DNA of 7,219 bases from Lentimicrobiaceae bacterium (GTDB lineage Bacteria > Bacteroidota > Bacteroidia > Bacteroidales > JAGONC01): NCBI GenBank assembly GCA_030621075.1, contig JAUXII010000040.1, positions 1 through 7,219 on the forward strand, given 5' to 3'. Below the pieces are notes generated by a model that saw only the letters and a list, made by a program, of their open reading frames with translations, was not told the origin of the DNA and did not search any database. Of this stretch, positions 1 to 6,560 are shown piece after piece (position 1 is the first letter of the stretch; each line of letters begins with the position of its first letter). The position numbers and the translations under genes were made by a program.

Positions 1-149
1 CCTTGCCGTGCTGACACTGACTGGCGTGTGTCAAAAATCAATTCACTTTTAACAAACCCGGCCCATTTGATACCAAAAGACTCATCTCCCTGAGAAAAGG
101 AAAGGAAAGGAATAATACCTATTAAAAAAAACAGTATTCTTTTTATCAT
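1..149 (-). CDS. N-terminal fragment of an exported, probably outer-membrane (porin-like) protein; runs off the window
   Basis: Reading the minus strand from the ATG at 149-147 gives an uninterrupted frame to the window edge, 49 full codons. The protein begins with a classic signal peptide: MIKR, a hydrophobic stretch (residues 5-17), then SFSQ. Cleavage probably falls after Gln20, as often seen in Bacteroidota exported proteins. The mature part starts GDESFGIKWAGFVKSELIFD and continues with TRQSVSAR. A GFVK...FDTRQ stretch just after the signal peptide resembles the first strand of Bacteroidota outer-membrane beta-barrel/porin-like proteins, but that family call rests on memory of the pattern and only about 30 mature residues. 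The start is supported by the signal peptide and by a -7 promoter box about 160 nt upstream; there is no Shine-Dalgarno sequence. Secretion is fairly sure; the barrel identity is tentative. Confidence 0.72.
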   Translation of the reverse strand, partial: MIKRILFFLIGIIPFLSFSQGDESFGIKWAGFVKSELIFDTRQSVSARQ

Positions 150-225
150 TAGAAATTATTTTTAAAGAATTTTATTAAATTAATCAGGTTAACAGGGTAT
201 TTAAAAAAAAATCGATTTTACAGTG

Positions 226-263
226 TTCCGGTATTTGTATTCCGAATCACGATATTACCGAAA
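226..263 (-). other. Possible hairpin in the 5' leader of the exported-protein gene
   Basis: On the minus strand TTTCGGTA (263-256) can pair with TACCGGAA (233-226): eight pairs including one G-U, around a 22-nt loop. It lies in the roughly 150-nt leader between the predicted promoter at 308-315 and the ATG at 149. No U-tract follows directly, so it does not look like an intrinsic terminator. A stem of this length can occur by chance in AT-rich DNA. The rest of the 150-434 gap shows no gene, tRNA or repeat that I can support. Confidence 0.25.
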
Positions 264-307
264 TCAATGATTCTTAACGGGTTATGTGAGTCGCTTAAGA
301 AAAAATG

Positions 308-315
308 CAAAGATA
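308..315 (-). promoter_or_regulatory. Bacteroidota -7 box (TATCTTTG) upstream of the exported-protein gene
   Basis: The minus strand reads TATCTTTG followed by CA, an exact match to the Bacteroidota housekeeping -7 consensus TAnnTTTG. No clear TTTG -33 element is seen 19-21 nt further upstream (only TTTA-like sequence slightly too far away), so the match is to half of the promoter. Transcription would start near 300-303 and give a leader of about 150 nt before the ATG at 149. It would give the exported-protein gene its own transcript, separate from yebC. Confidence 0.55.
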
Positions 316-434
316 CAATTTTTGTAAAGTAATCATTGCTAAATGCTATTTATTTTTTTGCCCCCTTTTATTTATATTTGTTCTAACCTGGGATGGCTTT
401 CGTAATGAATTGTGGCATTATGTATAGGGGAGAG

Positions 435-1175
435 TTACAACTCAGCTATTAACTCATCGGTGATTTCAAGGTTATGAAAAACATTTTGAATGTCTTCATC
501 TTCTTCAAATAAATCAATCAACTTCAATACTTTCATAGCCGATTCTTTATCTAAAGTAATATAGTCTTTGGGAATTCGTTGGAGCTCGGCACTTTCGGGC
601 TGTATATTCATCTCTTCTAGCTTTTTCATCATGATCCCAAAATCTTCCATAGCTGTTGTAACAGTAAAATATCCATCTTCCAGTGAAATATCTTCTGCAC
701 CACCATCAATAATCTCCATTTCAAATTCATCCTGGTCAATATCTCCTTTAGGTAAAACAAAAATGCCCTTTCTGTCGAAAAGGAAACTCAATGAACCGTT
801 CGTTCCAAGACTTCCGTTGTATTTATTGAACAGGGCCCTGATATTACTTACCGTCCTTTGCTGATTGTCGGTAGTTGTTTCAATGAAGACGGCAATGCCA
901 TGTGGGGCGTAACCTTCGTAGGTTGATTCGATAAAATTGACAGAATCCTTATCTGACCCTTTGTTAATCGCCCGTTGAACAGTATCTTTTGGCATACTGG
1001 CACCTTTTGCATTGGCTATAGCAGTTCGTAACCGGGGGTTACCATCAGGATCAGACCCGCCTTCTTTTACAGCAACTGTAATCTCTTTAATGATCTTAGA
1101 AAATATTTTTGATCTTTTAGCATCAGCAGCGCCTTTTTTCCGTTTGATGGTTGACCACTTACTATGTCCCGACAT
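435..1175 (-). CDS. yebC: YebC/PmpR/TACO1-family protein (translation-associated, formerly 'transcriptional regulator')
   Basis: Complete 246-residue protein, the same length as E. coli YebC. The family signature is at the N-terminus: MSGHSKWSTIKRKKGAADAK, then a KIFSKIIKEI helix, DPDGNPRLR near residues 42-50 and MPKDTVQRAI near 61-70. The acidic C-terminal domains 2/3 follow (YEGYAPHG near 86-93, DGGAEDI near 157-163). YebC proteins are cytosolic. They were first annotated as DNA-binding regulators, while mitochondrial TACO1 and more recent bacterial work tie the family to translation, including relief of stalling at proline-rich stretches. Which role holds here cannot be read from sequence. 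The gene starts 71 bp after the stop of the DUF2807/barrel gene, in the same direction; I see no convincing TAnnTTTG box in that gap, so read-through from upstream is possible. The MSGHSKW start is the conserved family start. Confidence 0.96.
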   Translation of the reverse strand: MSGHSKWSTIKRKKGAADAKRSKIFSKIIKEITVAVKEGGSDPDGNPRLRTAIANAKGASMPKDTVQRAINKGSDKDSVNFIESTYEGYAPHGIAVFIETTTDNQQRTVSNIRALFNKYNGSLGTNGSLSFLFDRKGIFVLPKGDIDQDEFEMEIIDGGAEDISLEDGYFTVTTAMEDFGIMMKKLEEMNIQPESAELQRIPKDYITLDKESAMKVLKLIDLFEEDEDIQNVFHNLEITDELIAEL

Positions 1176-1201
1176 GGCTTGTGTTTTTAATGTTTAAGCC
1201 A
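1175..1201 (-). other. Possible hairpin touching the yebC start codon
   Basis: On the minus strand TGGCTT (1201-1196) is complementary to AAGCCA (1180-1175), with a 15-nt A-rich loop. The last A of the second arm is the A of the yebC ATG. If it forms in the mRNA it would put the start codon at the edge of a stem. Six base pairs is short and could be chance. Confidence 0.22.
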
Positions 1202-1246
1202 GCGAAATTAATAAAAATAATTGGGAAAAAGATTTTTATAACTAAG

Positions 1247-2803
1247 CTACCACCCGACAATAGTTAGTCCAATAGAAAAAGGATATAATTCCGGCCCTCT
1301 GTTATCCCTGAACAGGGTATTTATTGAATAGGTCCCGTATAGATTGATAACCCCCCACCCAATGCCTGCATATGCGTTAAAACGAAAAGGTTGTAAATGG
1401 AAATCGTTCCATTGTTTGTCTTTCACAGTCCCTGAGGTTTTATACATTACCTTTGTTTTGGTCCATATTCTCCAACCCATAACCATACCACCGGTAATAT
1501 GAAAACTATTGGTTTTCTGAAACCGGTTTGTCTGGTATTCGAAAAGAACAGGAACCATAAGGTAGGTCACTTTCATTTTGCTTTTATCATAGTTCCTCTC
1601 AGGATGTGCTGGATAAGCCGGATTGCCTTCAACACCTTCTTTTCCATAATAACCAAATATTACAGAAGAGTCTGATACAATATATGTATCATTTTTTCTG
1701 TAGCGGTAATTATTCCATGTTAGGCCAAGACCGGTTATCAAACCAAATTTATTATTGATCAGGTTTATGTTTTGTTCAAAAAAATTCAACTGAACATCAA
1801 TCGATTTTTCATATTTTAAATCAAGATAACCAAAAGTTTCTTCATTTGGGATTGTTGTTGACCAGTCCTTATCTAAGTATCCATTCACCCCCAGGTGAAA
1901 TCCACCCCAGTGGCCGTTGAATCTTTGCTTCCGGCATTTATTAAATTTAACATTTCCGTTGTCATCAACAAATAATTCATTATTTCCAATAACAATCTTC
2001 ACTGAGTCATCATCCTTTACTTCAACCGAAACACCCCCTACTACTACCTTTGTAGTTTCGTCCCAGTCGTCAGTATGAATAGTGATTGTTCCTGAAGAGT
2101 TATTTATTTTAATTTGGTCATTGTTATACATGTTAAGCGTTGCAGGGTCATTTTTATATTTCACCTCACCGGCTCCGCTTGTAGTAGCATTAAGTGAGTT
2201 CTCGGCATTTACCATTGCCGATGCGGCACCACTGACATCAATAGTTGTGTTTTGAGTTACGAGGTCGTAGGCATTCAACTCAGCAGCACCACTTATCTCT
2301 CCCGAATGTTCATTGGCATTTCCTTTTAATGTTACTTCAGAGGCACCCGAAATATCTGTTTCCAGTTCATCCACCAGTATATTCATCTTTATCTCAGAAG
2401 CACCACTAGCTTGAATTCTTAATGAGGAAGCTTTGAATTGATTGGTAGATTTAATTGATGATGCCCCACTGGCTTCTATGTAATCAAGGTTTTTGACAGT
2501 GATATATATGTTAAGTTCGGTAAAGTCATTTATGTTGCCCATAGTAAGTTCAAGTACACCCTTCTTTACATCAGTAAAAATATGATCTAATAAGTTTTCG
2601 TCTGATTCAATGATGATTAATTGAGAATCTCCCTGGGTAAGGATTACATTAAATACTCCGCCAACGTCTAATTTGTTGAATTCTTCAATGGTGCGTTCTT
2701 GTTTGATAACGTGATTATTGCCTTTCAACCTTTGAGCATATCCGGTTAGGGTAGTTGTTGTGATAAGGGCAATAGCAAGAAAAAAGCAGCCTATTCGTTT
2801 CAT
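1247..2803 (-). CDS. Secreted DUF2807 (head GIN) beta-solenoid fused to an outer-membrane beta-barrel
   Basis: 518 residues from the ATG at 2803. Signal peptide: MKRIGCFFLAIALITTTTLT then GYAQ, cleaved probably after residue 24. Residues about 45-245 match the DUF2807 'head GIN' pattern: FNKLDVGGVFNVILTQG, then six SGA turns at residues 112, 133, 152, 171, 191 and 209, spaced 18-21 residues, typical of a beta-solenoid. A link at about 246-288 leads into FNGHWGGFHLGVNGYLDKDW and a C-terminal region (about 290-518) rich in alternating aromatic strands, ending in the aromatic TIVGW expected of an outer-membrane barrel. An in-frame ATG at 2851 would add 16 residues ahead of the signal peptide, but that extension overlaps the predicted promoter at 2840-2865, so 2803 is preferred. 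The gene follows the anti-sigma candidate by 86 bp and probably has its own ECF-type promoter. Likely an envelope effector or sensor of the sigma system; the exact function is unknown. Confidence 0.88.
   Translation of the reverse strand: MKRIGCFFLAIALITTTTLTGYAQRLKGNNHVIKQERTIEEFNKLDVGGVFNVILTQGDSQLIIIESDENLLDHIFTDVKKGVLELTMGNINDFTELNIYITVKNLDYIEASGASSIKSTNQFKASSLRIQASGASEIKMNILVDELETDISGASEVTLKGNANEHSGEISGAAELNAYDLVTQNTTIDVSGAASAMVNAENSLNATTSGAGEVKYKNDPATLNMYNNDQIKINNSSGTITIHTDDWDETTKVVVGGVSVEVKDDDSVKIVIGNNELFVDDNGNVKFNKCRKQRFNGHWGGFHLGVNGYLDKDWSTTIPNEETFGYLDLKYEKSIDVQLNFFEQNINLINNKFGLITGLGLTWNNYRYRKNDTYIVSDSSVIFGYYGKEGVEGNPAYPAHPERNYDKSKMKVTYLMVPVLFEYQTNRFQKTNSFHITGGMVMGWRIWTKTKVMYKTSGTVKDKQWNDFHLQPFRFNAYAGIGWGVINLYGTYSINTLFRDNRGPELYPFSIGLTIVGW
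2171..2470 (-). repeat. Six SGA turns of the DUF2807 beta-solenoid (protein-level repeat)
   Basis: Within the DUF2807 domain the tripeptide Ser-Gly-Ala recurs six times: EASGASSI, QASGASEI, DISGASEV, EISGAAEL, DVSGAASA and TTSGAGEV. Start-to-start spacing is 21, 19, 19, 20 and 18 residues. Each occurrence precedes a short polar/hydrophobic strand, consistent with one coil of a right-handed beta-solenoid. The similarity is in protein; I see no obvious near-identical DNA copies, so the array is old. Confidence 0.8.
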
Positions 2804-2839
2804 AATGTTTTTTTTTGAAAATTTTAGTTTTGGTAGTAG

Positions 2840-2865
2840 GACGTATACCACAAGGCAATTGTTAC
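2840..2865 (-). promoter_or_regulatory. Predicted ECF-sigma promoter of the DUF2807/barrel gene (GTAAC-N17-CGTC)
   Basis: The minus strand carries GTAAC (2865-2861), a 17-nt spacer and CGTC (2843-2840), ending 36 nt before the ATG at 2803. ECF promoters commonly have AAC in the -35 and CGT in the -10 with about this spacing. The same two boxes, spacer length and distance to ATG occur before the sigma gene at 4687-4712. Transcription would start near 2832-2834. I did not find another GTAAC-N17-CGTC on either strand by eye. It lies between the anti-sigma stop and the barrel gene. Confidence 0.68.
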
Positions 2866-2889
2866 AGGATTAAAATAATTCACAAAATT

Positions 2890-4092
2890 TCAATCAAGGT
2901 CCTTGTTTTTTTTACCTGATCTAAGTGAAATGATTTTTGATATTTCAAGATTATCAGATATTAGCGCATAAGCAATTAAATGGCCGTTTTCATCTTCAAC
3001 CCTGTTGAGTTTTAATTTTCCGTTGGTGGCCTGGCTAATCCCATACATACCCAGGTCGGCAAGTGACCATAACGAAAATTGAGTTTCATTAGGAGTATCC
3101 TCATTTTCTTTTTTAAAGATAGTTTTGATTTTCGCGTAAGCAAAACCAACTAACGATTTGAAATTATTTTGCTTAGCCTGTATGTAATCGTTTGCCATTT
3201 GTTCTCCTGAATTGGCTGTATTTGCCTGAATGTTAGAATGGTATTCCCCTTCCCTGAAAATAATACCAGCATCTTCAATTTCATTATCCGGAACGAGTTT
3301 AAATTTATTTTTTTTGTGCAATCCGGGCAATCTGTTTATGACAACCATTTCTTCAGCAAGCCTTTTATCGTGTGATTGATCAGGGTGAATAATAACCTGT
3401 TTGGTTTGTGAGTTACTGATTTTTTGGGAATTATCATTATTAGTAACCGGTTTTGATTGTATCCCGCTTTTCTGTGATTCAACAATTTCTATTTGCGGCT
3501 TGGGTTTAACTGCTGAAGGTGTTTCTGTTATTTTTCTACCTGGCTCCGTTGATTCTGTCAACATTTGATTTTTCTGCATGATAAAAGCAGATGGTGCAAA
3601 CAGCCATAAAAGAATTACAATTGCAGCAGCAATTCCGGCAGAATAATATAGTATTCTGTTCCAGTGGATGATGTTTTTTTTGAGACGATTTTTGGATTTA
3701 TAAACAATGGTCTCCTCTGGAATTAATACAGTCTTTTTGTAAGCTTCAACCTCTGGCTTTAAGAATGGGTTTGCTGCAAGGAATTTATGCAGGATCAATG
3801 TATCAGTTTTTGAGAGGTCGCCTTCAAGGTCAGCTATAAAATAATCTTGGTAGTTTGTGTGATTTATTTCTCCAACAGAAACGATAATATTTTTTTTTAA
3901 TCGTTGTTTATTTTCAAATTTAATAGTATTATCTGGTGTAAGATAAACTAGTTCGAGATGATTAAACTCTTCTTTCAAATCAGGATTTTGCTCCATAAAC
4001 AAAATAAGATCTGCAACCTGGTCGGGTTTCAGGGTGCCTTCCAAATAATCAAGGAAGAAAATTTCATAATTATTTCTGGATAATGCCATCAT
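2890..4092 (-). CDS. Single-pass membrane protein, probable anti-sigma factor with duplicated N-terminal unit
   Basis: 400 residues, starting at ATG 4092 (an adjacent second ATG at 4089 is equally possible). Residues 1-146 are cytoplasmic by inference and hold two copies of a 72-residue unit: NYEIFFLDYLEGTL (from 8) and NYQDYFIADLEGDL (from 80), each ending RLKKNII (64-70 and 136-142). One hydrophobic helix follows at about 147-165. Residues 166-400 are probably periplasmic: a low-complexity Pro/Lys/Ser/Gln linker to about 240, then a conserved tail with SLWSLADLGMYGISQATNGK and NRVEDENGHLIAYAL. This tail resembles proteins encoded beside ECF sigma genes in Bacteroidota. The protein has no cysteine, so it is not a zinc-type (HxxxCxxC) anti-sigma factor. 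It lies 72 bp downstream of the sigma gene, same strand, with no promoter seen in the gap, so the two are probably co-transcribed. The role rests on context and topology. Confidence 0.8.
   Translation of the reverse strand: MMALSRNNYEIFFLDYLEGTLKPDQVADLILFMEQNPDLKEEFNHLELVYLTPDNTIKFENKQRLKKNIIVSVGEINHTNYQDYFIADLEGDLSKTDTLILHKFLAANPFLKPEVEAYKKTVLIPEETIVYKSKNRLKKNIIHWNRILYYSAGIAAAIVILLWLFAPSAFIMQKNQMLTESTEPGRKITETPSAVKPKPQIEIVESQKSGIQSKPVTNNDNSQKISNSQTKQVIIHPDQSHDKRLAEEMVVINRLPGLHKKNKFKLVPDNEIEDAGIIFREGEYHSNIQANTANSGEQMANDYIQAKQNNFKSLVGFAYAKIKTIFKKENEDTPNETQFSLWSLADLGMYGISQATNGKLKLNRVEDENGHLIAYALISDNLEISKIISLRSGKKNKDLD
3667..4071 (-). repeat. Tandem 72-residue duplication in the anti-sigma candidate
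   Basis: Codons for residues 8-70 and 80-142 encode homologous units in perfect 72-residue register. Matching points include NYE/NYQ (8/80), DYLEG/ADLEG (15/87), the NP of QNPDLK/ANPFLK (36/108), the TI pair (56/128) and RLKKNII (64/136). The units are diverged, but their ends keep similar A-rich DNA coding for KKN. This points to an old internal duplication of 216 nt with no later insertion or deletion between the aligned positions. Confidence 0.82.
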
Positions 4093-4164
4093 AATATACC
4101 ATTTTCTTCTGGCCTATAAGCCTCCTGTTGCTGCCTTTTAAAGCTTCCTATATATTTTATTTCT

Positions 4165-4650
4165 TTAAATAACATTTTCAACTTTAACAATATAATTTTT
4201 CAAAAAGCTCCTCCCTCTATAGATATATACTTTAACCTGTGCTTCATTCAAACCTGTAATAACACCAATCTCTTTATAGGAGTATCCTTCATAATCTCTC
4301 AACAAGATAACGGAACGTTGTATCTCCGGTATCTTTGTCAGGGCTTCTTCCAATATTTCTTTCAAATCATTGAAGTGATTATCCTCTGTAACAAGCGTTT
4401 CATGTGCCAGGGGGTCTTTAGCAAATTTTTTACCTTGCCTGATGTAATCAATCATAGTATGATAGGCTGTTGTAAAAAGATAAGATCGTGCTTTTTCAGC
4501 AGCAATATCCGATACTTTTTCCCACATTTTTGTGAATGAATCCTGAATGATATCTTTGGCTTTCTCTTCGTCCCTAATATTTTTTAGGATAAAACGAAAC
4601 AACCTGTCGGCGAATTCATCCACACAGCTATTAAATTGCGCGGTAGTCAT
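4165..4650 (-). CDS. ECF-type sigma-70 family RNA polymerase sigma factor
   Basis: 161 residues, usual for an ECF (group 4) sigma factor with only regions 2 and 4. Region 2 spans about 8-74, with the core-binding DEEKAKDIIQDSFTKMWEKV at 27-46 and a -10-reading helix around SYLFTTAYHTMIDYIRQ (56-72). A short acidic linker follows at about 80-97. Region 4 spans about 98-155: LTKIPEIQRSVILLRDYEGY, then the helix-turn-helix YSYKEIGVITGLNEAQVKVY that reads the -35 box. It directs RNA polymerase to a small regulon when released from its anti-sigma factor. The downstream neighbour is the membrane anti-sigma candidate, and a predicted self-controlled promoter lies 36 nt upstream. The sequence does not show which ECF group it belongs to. 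The start gives a family-like N-terminus with no Shine-Dalgarno sequence. Confidence 0.94.
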   Translation of the reverse strand: MTTAQFNSCVDEFADRLFRFILKNIRDEEKAKDIIQDSFTKMWEKVSDIAAEKARSYLFTTAYHTMIDYIRQGKKFAKDPLAHETLVTEDNHFNDLKEILEEALTKIPEIQRSVILLRDYEGYSYKEIGVITGLNEAQVKVYIYRGRSFLKNYIVKVENVI

Positions 4651-4686
4651 CCAATAAAAGTAAATATCCTGTCACATCAATATAAT

Positions 4687-4712
4687 GACGATCAGGCACA
4701 AGAAAATGTTAC
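4687..4712 (-). promoter_or_regulatory. Predicted autoregulated ECF promoter of the sigma gene (GTAAC-N17-CGTC)
   Basis: The minus strand reads GTAAC (4712-4708), 17 nt, CGTC (4690-4687), ending 36 nt before the sigma ATG at 4650. The geometry is identical to the copy at 2840-2865. Self-activation is common for ECF sigma genes, so this is the expected place for such a promoter. The -35 box lies 20 bp beyond the lepA stop, so the sigma operon probably does not depend on lepA transcription. Transcription would start near 4679-4681. Confidence 0.68.
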
Positions 4713-4731
4713 AAAAAAAATATTTTTTAAA

Positions 4732-6519
4732 TTAATCCATTTTAAGGACTGCGAGAAACGCTTGTTGAGGGATTTCTACATTTCCAACCTGACGCATTCG
4801 CTTTTTTCCTTTTTTTTGTTTTTCCAATAATTTCCGTTTTCTGGTAATATCTCCGCCATAGCATTTAGCTGTAACATCTTTTCGCAATGCTCTAACTGTT
4901 TCCCGGGCAATTATTTTCGATCCGATAGCAGCCTGTATAGCAACATCAAATTGCTGGCGGGGAATTAATTCTTTGAGCTTAACACACATCCTTCGTCCGA
5001 AATCGTAAGCATTGTCACGATGAATAAGTGTTGATAATGCATCAACTTTTTCTCCATTAAGTAAAATATCGAGCCGGCTAAGGTTGGCAGGTTTATATCC
5101 TGATGGGTGATAGTCGAAGGAGGCATAGCCTCTGGAAATGCTTTTTAATTTATCATAAAAATCGAATACAATTTCTCCAAGCGGCAGTTCGAAAGTAACT
5201 TCCACCCGGTCAGTAGTAAGGTACACCTGGTTTTTTAGTGTTCCTCTTTTATCGATGCACAGCTTCATAATTGAGCCAATGTATTCGGTTTTGGATATGA
5301 CTTGAGCAATAATATAAGGTTCTTCTATATGGTGGAGGTACTTCTGTTCAGGGAGGCCCGAGGGGTTATGAACTTCAATCATCTTACCTTTAATAGTGTA
5401 TGCGTTATAAGAAACATTTGGAACAGTAGTAATCACATCCATATTAAACTCCCGGTATAACCGTTCCTGAATGATTTCCATGTGAAGCAGTCCTAGAAAC
5501 CCACACCTGAAGCCGAATCCAAGAGCAACAGAAGATTCAGGTTCGTAAAAAAGGGATGCATCATTAAGTTGAAGTTTTTCGATGGATGACCGAAGTTCTT
5601 CGTAGTCGTCAGCGTCAACCGGATACATGCCTGCGAAAACCATTGGTTTAATATTTGTGAATCCTTCAATAGGGTTTACACAGGGACGATCAACATGTGT
5701 AATTGTATCTCCTACCCTCACTTCTTTTGACGATTTCACCCCTGAAATTATGTATCCTACATCACCGGCTTGTAATACACTTCTGGCTTCCTGTTTTAAT
5801 TTTAAAATCCCAACTTCTTCTGCAGTATACTCTTTACCTGTTGCAACGAATTTAACACGATCGCCTTTGCGTATTTTTCCGTTCATTATCCGGAGGTAAC
5901 TAATAATACCCCGGTAAGAGTTATATACTGAGTCGAAAATTAATGCCTGTAAAGGTGCTTCCTGATCACCTGTTGGAGGAGGGATTTTATTAATCAGTGC
6001 CTCAATCACATTATCAACACCATAACCTGTTTTAGCGCTGACTTCAATAATATCATCCCTGTTACAGCCAATCAGATCAACAATTTGGTCCTTAACTTCT
6101 TCAGGCATCGCATTCTCCAGGTCCATTTTATTAAGTACTGGTATCACCTCCAGATCGTGTTCAATAGCAAGGTAAAGGTTGGAAATGGTTTGGGCCTGGA
6201 TGCCCTGAGTGGCATCAACAACGAGAAGTGCACCTTCACAGGCTGCGATCGAACGGGACACCTCATACGTAAAATCAACATGCCCGGGTGTATCAATCAG
6301 ATTAAGGATATATTTTTGTCCGTTATGGTTATATTCCATCTGGATTGCATGGCTTTTGATGGTAATTCCCCGCTCTCTTTCCAGGTCCATATTATCCAGA
6401 ACCTGATCCTGTATATCTCTGCCGGACAAAGTGTCTGTGAACTCAAGCATACGGTCGGCCAGGGTACTTTTACCATGGTCAATATGTGCAATGATACAAA
6501 AGTTCCGGATGTTTTTCAT
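4732..6519 (-). CDS. lepA: Elongation factor 4 (LepA), ribosome-associated GTPase
   Basis: Complete, 595 residues (E. coli LepA has 599). GTPase motifs in order: G1 AHIDHGKST (11-19), switch I RGITI (50-54), G3 DTPGH (76-80, with the catalytic-type His80), G4 NKMD (130-133) and G5 SAK (161-163). Then come the beta-barrel domain II, the EF-G-like domains III ([20 protein letters not shown]) and V, and the LepA-specific C-terminal domain ([20 protein letters not shown] through [20 protein letters not shown] and the conserved end). There is no EF-G domain IV, which separates it from fusA. LepA acts on the ribosome; back-translocation and a role in initiation or 30S biogenesis have both been proposed. 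The start [18 protein letters not shown] is the conserved one. The upstream gene ends 41 bp before it. Confidence 0.98.
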   Translation of the reverse strand: MKNIRNFCIIAHIDHGKSTLADRMLEFTDTLSGRDIQDQVLDNMDLERERGITIKSHAIQMEYNHNGQKYILNLIDTPGHVDFTYEVSRSIAACEGALLVVDATQGIQAQTISNLYLAIEHDLEVIPVLNKMDLENAMPEEVKDQIVDLIGCNRDDIIEVSAKTGYGVDNVIEALINKIPPPTGDQEAPLQALIFDSVYNSYRGIISYLRIMNGKIRKGDRVKFVATGKEYTAEEVGILKLKQEARSVLQAGDVGYIISGVKSSKEVRVGDTITHVDRPCVNPIEGFTNIKPMVFAGMYPVDADDYEELRSSIEKLQLNDASLFYEPESSVALGFGFRCGFLGLLHMEIIQERLYREFNMDVITTVPNVSYNAYTIKGKMIEVHNPSGLPEQKYLHHIEEPYIIAQVISKTEYIGSIMKLCIDKRGTLKNQVYLTTDRVEVTFELPLGEIVFDFYDKLKSISRGYASFDYHPSGYKPANLSRLDILLNGEKVDALSTLIHRDNAYDFGRRMCVKLKELIPRQQFDVAIQAAIGSKIIARETVRALRKDVTAKCYGGDITRKRKLLEKQKKGKKRMRQVGNVEIPQQAFLAVLKMD

Positions 6520-6524
6520 AGGTG

Positions 6525-6557
6525 CAAAAATAGCATTTAATATTTAACTGATACAAG
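6525..6557 (-). promoter_or_regulatory. Bacteroidota-type promoter immediately before lepA
   Basis: The minus strand has TATTTTTG at 6532-6525, matching TAnnTTTG, and CTTG at 6557-6554 as an imperfect -33 box (consensus TTTG) 21 nt upstream. Only five bases separate the -7 box from the ATG at 6519. Transcription would therefore start at or next to the start codon and give a leaderless or nearly leaderless message. The -7 match is clear; the -33 match is three of four. Confidence 0.45.
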
Positions 6558-6560
6558 TTA

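Noticed and set aside
373..380. TATATTTG on the plus strand, matching the -7 consensus
   Set aside because: No TTTG at a suitable -33 distance (the nearest is 12 nt away) and no plus-strand gene follows; it would only read antisense into yebC.
413..438. GTAAC at the yebC stop as a third ECF promoter
   Set aside because: At 17 nt downstream the sequence is GCCA, not CGTC, and the GTAAC is formed by the yebC stop region.
568..864. 98-codon plus-strand frame opposite yebC
   Set aside because: Antisense shadow of a strongly conserved gene; Ser/Ile/Leu-rich composition follows from the opposite strand.
2804..2851. Longer start for the DUF2807/barrel gene at ATG 2851
   Set aside because: It would add 16 residues ahead of a complete signal peptide and would place the start codon inside the predicted promoter spacer; the ATG at 2803 fits both.
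4121..4126. AGGAGG on the minus strand before the anti-sigma gene as a Shine-Dalgarno site
   Set aside because: It lies 28 nt from the ATG, too far for ribosome binding, and no start codon with a coding frame sits at the right distance.
4713..4731. A/T inverted repeat (AAAAAATATTTTTT) after lepA as a terminator
   Set aside because: The stem would be entirely A-U with no GC pairs, so it is unlikely to stop transcription; it is better seen as AT-rich sequence upstream of the ECF -35 box.
6085..6540. 151-codon open frame on the plus strand opposite the lepA N-terminus
   Set aside because: It is wholly antisense to the conserved GTPase domain of LepA, and its translation has no recognisable domain or signal peptide.
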